In this document: in pieces, positions 55,843-64,000 of the stretch
How positions within the stretch are numbered: position 1 is the first letter of the stretch
How the letters are laid out: every line of letters starts with the position of its first letter
NCBI GenBank assembly: GCA_029891385.1
Contig: CM057224.1
Location: forward strand, 7,130,001 to 7,194,000
Source of the DNA: Erythroxylum novogranatense
Taxonomy: Eukaryota > Streptophyta > Magnoliopsida > Malpighiales > Erythroxylaceae
Length of the DNA: 64,000 nt
Reading direction: 5' to 3'
The notes under the pieces: model-generated
What the model was told of the DNA's origin: nothing
Seen by the model: the letters and a program-made list of their open reading frames with translations, nothing else
Database searches by the model: none
Made by a program: the position numbers and the translations under genes

Positions 55843-58412
55843 CTATAGCAAATACAATAGGTTCACATTACTAACTGTATAGTTAGAATGACCAAATAAT
55901 GCACATGGAATAACTAAAACGTGTATAATGCATGTTCATGGCATTCCCGGCCCTAACCCAAAATTTTCCCATCTTAAAAATCCGTCTAAAAAAAATTAGA
56001 AAACTATAGGCGCTGACGGTGCGCAATTCGGACCTCTATAGGTCCCCAATTAAATAAAACAGTGATTAAATGTTCCGTTATCCGGGGCCACGTCAATTTC
56101 CCGTCTAAAAATTCTCAATTTCTCATAAAATGAAATTCACTGTGTCACAAATCCGATGCCTCAAGAATCAGGTCAATCGGACATCGGAAGGAAAAGAAAT
56201 TGACAAAAGAAACCAAAAGTCAATTTAAACAATTAATATCTATATATATACCTAACCCTTATTCCCTTCTTTAATTTCTTGATTTCAATCCAACTTTCAA
56301 CACCAATAACCCATTGCACACAATTTAGAAAATTACCAACTATATCTCATTGGAAAGATCATGAAACCCTCTACAATTCTCAAGAAGACCATAAAAATCA
56401 ATTCCACCCCTAAGGGTGTCAAAAATCCAATCAAAGATGCTGCCTAGTCTATACCTCTTAAAACAGAACAGCACATGGTAAATCTAGTAACTCTCATTCT
56501 GTTCAGTCAAAAATTGCACAATAAATATGCTCATCAAGATCACAATGTCATCTACAACTTTCATGAACAACCTAAAATCAAATTCCATTGCTAAACAAGT
56601 CAATTAATTCACTCAATGTTGCTGTCCCTGAAATCATTCAATTTGAGCAGTACACTTATAACAAGCATAACTCCCTGTACACAAGTCAGAAAAATCCAAA
56701 ATTTATGTCCCTGAAAAGATAAATCTTCAAACTTAAATTCTTCCTGAAATAACCAAACTCCAATTCAGCCTCTAAAAGTTTCAAATATGTTATGCAAGTT
56801 TCTGACCTAATCAGCACATAACATCACAATGTAGGTTCAGCTTTTGAAATTCCATATCTCCACATCTGATTTCCAAAAAATTATAAGCCATATATCATTT
56901 CCAAGATCAATGTATCATCTAAAACTCTTCAGTAGACCCCTAAAACCAATTCAGTTGACAAAAATTACTAAAATTACTCCAAAACAGAATGTACACCACA
57001 TTTGCTAATCCAGCTAGGTTTCACTCAATACATAACAACAGTCAATAGTTATCAGGCCATAACTCCTAATATAAAACTCGAAAAATAGCAAGATCAGTGG
57101 AAATGGAAAGCTAACTCAATATGCTACAACTTTCATGAAGACCATTTTCCTAAATTTCATATCAATAAATTTATAAAAATCAGCAAAATAATCAGGTCAT
57201 AGTGTCGGTTACTGTTCACAGGCAATAAAACAGTAACTTTCCATGTAAATTTTCGACCTTCTAACATTACAATTTCACAACACCTATTTCACACTAAATT
57301 GAAGCCAACATCCCAAAGTTTACTTGGGCACAAACCTCACCTCATTTGCTTACCTATACAATTAGTTATGATCAAAACATTCCAATAGGTCAAAACTCAA
57401 TTTCCAGCTTTCATCAACAACCTAACTTCTATCACTTCTTACATCAATAACATATCACTAAGCATCCATTCCTACCTCTAATTCAACCCCAAAGTCATCA
57501 CAACATACACTTCTACAATGACACAAAAATTGGCAGCACACATATACACAATTCCCATACTTTGTTTCCATGTATTAAGCATCATAAACATCATTAAAAC
57601 AAAGAACTTAAAAGAACCTTACCTATCAAGCTTCCAATCCTCACTTCTTCTCTTCAATTCTTTCCTATGCTTTCTAACTACTTCTACCAAGACCAAGCAT
57701 GCATCACCTCATCATCTAACTTTGATGTAATAAGAGATAAGAGATATTTTGAATTTGTGGAGAAAGATGAACAAAAAGAAGTAAAATCGATGATGATGGA
57801 GAAGTTTAAAGAGAGGATTTGGTTTTAATGAAAAAGCAAGCAATATGTAGTGTTTTCCTTAGGTATTTCATTAGGTTAACGAGAGATGGTAAGGAAGCAT
57901 TAAATGATGGTTTTGGTGGCTAAATTTGATTGGTCCACATATTGAAAGAAAAGTCAAAGTAATATTTCTTTAATCCGGATCAAAACTAACCCAATCAACT
58001 CAATTGACCCCAATTTCATTCCCAAAATAATATACCCAATATTACAGTGCCATTGGGTAGAAATTTTCGCTACCAAAAATCGTAGGGTTAGCCACTTGGC
58101 GATTTTTTACGTCTAGGAATTTTCTCGGAAAAATCCGAAAAATTCCTAAAATCCTTAAAATAGACAACAATTTATGGCGCACTCCAAATAATTTTTCAAA
58201 CACCATTTTCCCATAAATTTCACAAAGAAACTCAATTTGAAACCTAAGCCGGAAAATGTCATGAATGCATGTATACTATGTGCATGTGCAACCAGTCATT
58301 AATCATAGAGGCTATATGCTGTATGTTTATGCCGAGATATAATTTAATACCTCTAACCCGTCCCAATATACCAAAATACCCTTTCCTATAGGAGATGGGA
58401 TGTTACATACAC

Positions 58413-58916
58413 CTTCACCACCTCCTCGTACTGTGGAACCCTCCACCAGTGGGTTGTTATAAGTGTAATGTAGATGTCTTCGTCGTAGCTGGGCAGCATC
58501 TTTTTGGTATGGGTATGATCTTGCGGGATTCCAATGGTAGAGGTATGATGGGACAGATGAGGACAATTCCAGGTACGGATGATCCTGCTTTAGGCAAAGC
58601 TTTGACTTTTAGAGAAGCTCTTAGTTGGCTTAAACGCACTCAGGCAAGGTGTGATATTATGGAGTCTGACTCTTTACTTCTTATTAATGCTTTACAATCT
58701 ACTTCTTTTGACTTCTCTTACTTTGGTGCAATTGTACAAGATTGCAAACATCTTCTGTCTTTGTTGCCTTCAATGGCTATTCAGTTTGTTCGCAAATCAG
58801 CGAACCAAGCGGCTCATTGTATTGCTCGTCTTCTTTGGTTCTATGCACGATTTAGAATGGGGATATATCCACCATCTTTTTGTATGACGTTTTGCGGTTT
58901 GACACTTCTAATATAG
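58413..58916 (+). pseudogene. LINE ORF2, RNase H tail
   Basis: Continues ORF2 after the solo LTR. WNPPPVGCYKCNVDVFV gives the first catalytic Asp, then GMGMILRDSNGRGMM, LTFREALSWL (Glu), IMESDSLLLINAL (Asp) and IQFVRKSANQAAHCIARL (the usual N-x-x-A-D/H end, here AAH). The Asp-to-His change in the last motif would weaken catalysis. This is the RVT_3-type RNase H carried by many plant LINEs. The reading frame is open for about 165 codons, longer than anything else left in this LINE. Confidence 0.88.
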
Positions 58917-58950
58917 TTTGTTGTCTCATTTCAAAAATAAGTTTGTTAAA

Positions 58951-59940
58951 GCAATTACTATAAAATAGGAAACATTTATCCTTTTATTTTAAACAAATAT
59001 ATAATCATTTTAAGTTTAAGATAAATAATAGATAGCATAAATATAACAACATTTTAAAATTTTAAAATAATTCTAATTTTTGTTCATCAAATATGACTAT
59101 TGATAACTCTTTTATTTTATAACTTACACAAATACTAAATCAAAATTTAGTAATATAATTATATAGTACTAAAATGTAGAATTATGATATGTATCCAAAA
59201 TATTTTTATTCATTAAATTTCATGATATATTATTTTAAAATAATTTTTAAATTGAAATAATTAAAATTATAAAATTAAACCAACTAAATTAAAGATGTCT
59301 ATAAACAAAATTTGCTACTTTTTGGCTTTCATAATTATAATATTATATCAAAATAACGATTTAAAACTACTACACTAACCTTTCAAAAGAAAAGAACCCA
59401 TGTTTACTTATTGTAAATTTAATATTTACTCAAATATTTAAAACTATTCCATTAACCTCTGATAAGATTTGTAAATGTTGTCTCTTAATTACTTATGTGT
59501 TATAAAATATTTGATATTTACTAATATTTATCTTAATTATTATATTTCTCTTTGTAATTCAATTATAAAATATAGTAGTTTTAATTTGAAGATATTTTAT
59601 GTATATTACTAGCTTTTAAATGTGTAAAGTGATAGAAGGAATTTCATACTATTATTTTTGTAAATTAATAATATGTTTTAATATGGAGAGAAAGATATTT
59701 ATTATTCATCATATATGTACAATCGATTTTTTCTATCATATATGTTGACTTCACATTGGTTCTTTTCATTTCTCCTTTAATATATATACACTAGCTATTG
59801 ACTCCGTGTCGTGTGGATTTAATAATAATATGTATGACCTTTATATATTTTAATCTTTATGTTTTAAAATTATCATTTTCGCCTTGTTATTATACAACTT
59901 ATTCAATTTGCTATGCTTACATATTTCATAGGGATGATGA
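58951..59940. other. AT-rich intergenic DNA
   Basis: No ORF, repeat family or RNA gene recognised in about 1 kb of highly AT-rich sequence. Confidence 0.6.
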
Positions 59941-59950
59941 GAAACACTAA

Positions 59951-60170
59951 GGGGGCGTTTGGTTTGAGCACGGAGTTGGGTATGAATATGGGTATAATAG
60001 TAGAAGGGAATGAAAATGGGTATGAAAAATAAAAAATGATGTTTGGCATGTAACTTGAGTTTCTGTATTAATACCAATAATGTTGTTTGGTTTGTTGCAT
60101 TAATGAGAATAAAAGATAATATAATATCATTTTTCATATCATATTTCCATATCATATTTATTATTATTAT
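59951..60170. other. One-sided DNA-transposon-like terminus
   Basis: TAAGGGGGCGTTTGGTTTG resembles the terminal inverted repeats of PIF/Harbinger- or hAT-like elements and their MITEs, which often start G-rich followed by GTTTGG. TGTTTGGCATG and TTGTTTGGTTTG echo it within 150 bp. The matching inverted end (CCAAACGCCCCC) was not found to the right, where microsatellites take over. Confidence 0.4.
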
Positions 60171-60180
60171 TACAAAATTT

Positions 60181-60311
60181 ATAATAATAATAATAATAAG
60201 ATAATTAATTTCAGTATAATAACATTAATAATTAATAATAATAATAATAAGATAATTAATTTCATATAATAACAATAAATAATAATAATAATAATAAGAT
60301 AATTAATTTAG

Positions 60312-60322
<11 letters not shown>
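60181..60322. repeat. Higher-order AT-rich repeat, three copies
   Basis: Three copies of a unit of about 50 bp, (AAT)n followed by AAGATAATTAATTT and then (C)A(G)TATAATAA, lie in tandem and lead into plain (AAT)n. Confidence 0.75.
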
Positions 60323-60702
<380 letters not shown>

Positions 60703-60704
<2 letters not shown>

Positions 60705-61690
60705 TTTCAGAAAATTTGAGCGTTACAAAACCTTCAACAAAGTTTTATCTCAAGCTAAGGATGACTATTTTGACAAAGTTTCGTCAACATCTTACCTTAA
60801 CAAAACCTTTAACAAAAATTAAGCAGCAGTTAATATATTGCCAGTGGGTATTATAGATAGCCAAATTGTACATACTCAATTGTTGGAGAAGATAATCACT
60901 TCCTTTTATAATTTCCACCTTTTGTGAATGAATATTCTACTTATTTAAAAAACTTATTCTCTTAAAAAACTTATTCAATCATATTTTGATAGTTTTAAAT
61001 TTATTTTATCTGAATAACATAGTAATAAAATTCTTAATTTTAATATGATATTATTTTAGAGTTATGAATGGACAAAAAAAAAACGATCATGGGAGTAATG
61101 TGAAAATAACAAAAGCTATAAAGAATAAATGATAAATTTCAAAGTATAAGGACTCAAATGAAAAAGTTAAATCACATGGAATCCATTGTAATTAACCCAT
61201 TCTATTTGAAATTATGAACTTTGCTTAACTTTTAATAATAACTTGAAGTACAAAATAAATCAATTAGATAACACAAATATCAATTTGTTTGAAACATAAT
61301 TTAAGAGTTTGTTTCATTTATACCTTTTATTAAGGTAATTGAAGTAAGCCCGACCATTTTAAAATGTCATTTTATTCATGTGTAATTAAAAATTACATTT
61401 TACTTGATTAAAAATTTTGAATATGAAAAATATTACTAGTTGATTTTAACTCTAGCAATATTTGAACATTACCTATCCTATTATCTTTCTTCATACTTCA
61501 ATTGTTATTAATAATTATTTCTTTTTACGGTGTTCAATTCTAATTGATATATAAAGGTCTTAGTTTAAGAATTCTATATATTATTTCTTATTCTATTTTG
61601 GATGTAGAAATCATACATATGAAGTCAAATTTAATATAATGGAAAATTTTATAACCTTTTACTTTATTTTAACTTGATTTGGTTTTGATT
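60703..61690. other. AT-rich DNA without recognisable features
   Basis: Short ORFs only, with no domain motif or repeat unit identified. Confidence 0.55.
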
Positions 61691-61699
61691 GTTAAACGA

Positions 61700-62560
61700 T
61701 GAAGGTACATGTTGATAAGTTTTATAATGAAAACTTTCAATATCGCAAGTATATGAATTGTAACTTGTAGTACAAAAGTTGTTGTTCCCACGAGGACTAA
61801 TAGACACCTAACAACTTAAATAGAACTTTGTCTAGGGTACTAAAGATTGTTTTAATTTAAAATAAATAACTTAATTGAAACAACTAATAAAACGAATAAG
61901 TAAATAACTGAGCTGAGAATAAAATAAACTTAACCAAAGTTGGAAACTTTGAATTATTCTATCTCTATTTTTTTTCCTTTATCTTGTTGATCCAATTATA
62001 TTCGACCTAGATATCCTAAGGTTTTGATTACCATCTCTCGAGCTCTAATCAAGTAATTCTAATTTAGTTCGCTAATAATATAATGGTAATCTCTCGATTT
62101 ACAAAACTACTCCCAATTATTTAATTAAATTTCTAACAATCCTAAAGATAATTAATTCACAATTAAAAGTTCTCTCCTCAATTGTTAATTAATCTAATAA
62201 TTACAGGTATACTAAGCTACCGACTCCCATAGCATACCTTAACACAAATAACTTGATTAACTATCTCAATTTATTACTAAGTACAAGTATAACAATTATC
62301 ACAATGCATTCATAGATATATTGAATCTAACAAGAATAAAGTTCAACTAAACAATTTAAGAATAATTCCTAATATGGATTTAGAAACCTGCAATCATGTT
62401 TAACATCTTAGGAATTCAAATAAACATTCAAGACAATAAAAGAAATATCTTTGCCTATCACAATCACGAGGGACCATGATAGTGAGGCATCACGATTGTA
62501 AGATGCCTGCATACATCTAATATCTTCTCTATTCTTCAATTCCCTATTTACATAAATTCA
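61700..62560. repeat. Possible unclassified dispersed repeat
   Basis: Contains TATCGCAAGTATATG and GTTGTTCCCACGAGGACTA, phrases that recall dispersed plant repeats associated with retroelement LTRs, followed by AT-rich non-coding sequence. A related phrase, GTAGCACTGGCAAGTATAC, occurs at 62983. Family and boundaries are not determined. Confidence 0.3.
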
Positions 62561-63590
62561 TAAACACATCAAACATCTCTTAAAACATAAACTTAAGATT
62601 AAATTCTTTCTCTAAACCAATAAAACAGTTAGAACATATACAAACATTAACAAAAGCATAATTCTAAGCCTATACAAATGATAACCATATAAGAAAACAC
62701 TTAAACACCTAAAAAACATACTATAATCTACACCTATCAACATCCCAACACTTAAACCTTTTTTATCCTTAAGTAAAACTAAAAACAAACAAAAAACAAT
62801 TAAACATATAATCACATAATCATTCAAGATGCAATAATGATACAATGACATCAAATCTTAAGGAATTAACTTAATCTTAAACATCAATCACTCAAAATGT
62901 GTTAACATATTAACTTATTCCTTTTATGTTTTAGTGCTTTGATTTGAATATACATGTCAATCAAAATATAAACACCTTATTCTGTAGCACTGGCAAGTAT
63001 ACATTTATGATTATTGATCAATAAAAAAGACAGACTATCACTAAATATCATTTCATGAAAATACATGCTATTTGTTAAAAATTAGTAGGTTTTATTTATT
63101 GTAACAACAATTTTTAATTTTCTTTAACAATAACCTAATATTTGACTTAAAGCAAACTCCTTTTATGAATATCTCCCAGTTACTTAAATAGGTTACATTT
63201 TTTATTTAGCTTGGTTGGAGCGTCATTATAGTCTTTTGATGTGAATGCCCCCAGTTACTTAGCTAAATCTTAACTCTCAACTAGCTACCAACTTTACTCT
63301 TAGCCTAATTTTCTTAAAAAGGGTTAGCAGAATAGGAATTTAACACACATGTTTTTACCATTTAATTTTTTAGTCTATCTCATTTGTTTTTAGTCAACCA
63401 CTCTCATGAAAGGGTATTAATAATGTTAACCAATTTAATTGACTATAATTATCAATGTGTCCGAATAAAATTTATAAAGTGAAAGAATAGGTATCATATC
63501 CTAATTAACATACATATTCGTCCAAAAGAAACTTAAGACAAAAAAATCACAAGTCACTATACCTTTACAATTTAAAAGAGATTCGATTTG
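62561..63590. other. AT-rich DNA without recognisable genes
   Basis: The longest ORF is an 80-codon minus-strand frame (62612-62854), hydrophobic by base composition only. No supported gene. Confidence 0.5.
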
Positions 63591-63599
63591 TATATTTGC

Positions 63600-63999
63600 T
63601 CAATGTTTCATCCTTCTGCATACTTAAGGCTTCAAATTCCCTCCTTAAATTTAGAACTCGCATCTACCTAGTTCTGTCACTGCCTTGGTACTCCTCTTTC
63701 AATCTATCCCAGGCTTCTTTAGCTATTATACAGGTTATGATTATGTAAAAAAACAGAATCTGCAATAGAATTCTATATCAAAGATTACCTTGGATTTTTA
63801 TTTTTTATTTTTCTTCACTGTGATTTTTTATTTGAGCCAAGGTAGGGTTTTCAGGAAGGGCTAGCAGAGGCTTGTCTTCCTCTACTATTTCCTAGACATC
63901 ATAGACTTCTAAGTAGACTTGCATCCTAACTGATCATATATGATAGTTTTCTCCAATTAGGATTCTTGGAGGATTAAAAGATTGAATACTTGATACCAT
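63600..63999 (-). pseudogene. Ty1/Copia gag fragment, broken
   Basis: Minus strand, ATG at 63999-63997 close to the window edge. It reads SFNPPRILIGENYHI-stop-SVRMQVYLEVYDV-stop-EIVEED, then AKEAWDRLKEEYQGSDRTR, then VLNLRREFEALSMQ. These are the N-Y-x-x-W-x-x-x-M and A-K-x-x-W-D-x-L patterns of Copia gag (UBN2-type domain). The two TAG stops fall on conserved Trp positions (TGG->TAG). It may be a free-standing fragment or part of an element whose 5' side lies beyond the window. Confidence 0.82.
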
Positions 64000-64000
64000 C

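Larger units (their letters stand above)
54814..58407 (-). mobile_element. Solo LTR, reverse, 3.6 kb, inside the LINE
   Basis: On the minus strand it begins TGTAACATCCCATC at 58407 and ends GGGGGTGCTACA at 54814. Perfect target duplications TACAC lie at 54809-54813 and 58408-58412. It contains the palindrome block (55188-55236), the exon-like block (55775-55842) and diverged repeats with CTACAACTTTCATGAA phrases (about 56330-57180). The CG-rich array present in related LTRs is absent; an AT microsatellite (about 56239-56249) sits in that place. No interior remains. Confidence 0.94.
50043..58950 (+). mobile_element. Plant L1-type LINE, nearly full length, interrupted by a solo LTR
   Basis: ORF1 (50043-51285), ORF2 endonuclease-RT (51282-54813) and an RNase H tail (58413-58916) are in order on one strand, with a solo LTR (54814-58407) between RT and RNase H. 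Removing the LTR and one TACAC copy restores contiguity. The 3' end lies soon after the RNase H stop (58914-58916) in TTTCAAAAATAAG-type sequence. A long poly(A) is not obvious. Confidence 0.88.

Overview
This window is nuclear DNA from a flowering plant, most likely a eudicot. The evidence is an intron-rich, organelle-targeted RNase H1 gene, LTR retrotransposons primed by initiator tRNA-Met (primer site TGGTATCAGAGC), a plant-type LINE with an RNase H tail, and AT-rich spacers with (TA)n, (AAT)n and (AAC)n microsatellites. I cannot name the species. Only one gene looks intact: the RNase H1 gene on the minus strand at 41237-44067 (8 exons, all introns phase 0, 362 codons, all four catalytic acidic residues present). 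Almost everything else is transposable-element sequence at different stages of decay.

Layout. 1-2181 and 15863-about 16790 are two halves of an old reverse-oriented LTR. It is split by a 13.7 kb non-autonomous LARD-like element (2182-15862; LTRs of about 2.9 kb, 3.7 kb non-coding interior). The 5' LTR of the LARD is itself split by a reverse solo LTR (2867-7028, perfect TSD TCTTC). From 16930 to 40760 lies a four-level nest. A decayed Ty3/Gypsy integrase (16930-17142 and 39903-40760) is split by a reverse solo LTR (17143-39902). That LTR is split by a complete chromodomain Gypsy element of the Tekay/Del type (18185-37736, TSD ATTTC). The Gypsy element is split inside pol by a complete Ty1/Copia element (24034-33663, TSD AGAGT). 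The RNase H1 gene follows. After it come a minus-strand LINE RNase H scrap (44452-44770), a 2.4 kb AT-rich stretch, a minus-strand LINE endonuclease/RT fragment (47240-49190), and a plus-strand LINE (50043 to about 58950). This LINE is cut between its zinc-knuckle region and its RNase H domain by a third reverse solo LTR (54814-58407, perfect TSD TACAC). The right end is AT-rich with compound microsatellites, and a minus-strand Copia gag fragment runs off the edge.

How the parts relate. The LARD, the Gypsy element and the solo LTRs belong to one superfamily of very long LTRs. Several share a modular architecture that ordinary annotation does not explain: (i) a leader ending in GTAAGT; (ii) a CpG-dense array of CGTCGCGACGAG/CGCCGCGGCGAG units; (iii) a 66-68 nt block flanked by TATAG and GTGAGTAACC, exactly like a small internal exon; (iv) a roughly 50-nt block of nested inverted repeats that could fold as a three-way junction; (v) a TTTTTCAG acceptor-like site before the LTR end. 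The most interesting hypothesis in the window is that these LTRs encode a spliced 5' leader with a conserved micro-exon and a structured intron. The Copia leader holds a second oddity: eight copies of the palindrome AAGTCGACTT in under 200 bp.

Reliability. No element ORF is intact. In the Gypsy pol most premature stops fit CAG->TAG or TGG->TGA/TAG, as expected from cytosine deamination. The Copia element and part of the Gypsy 5' LTR show another pattern, loss or scrambling centred on CTG/CAG/CCG sites. This may be a base-calling artefact at methylated CHG sites, and coding calls there should be treated with care.
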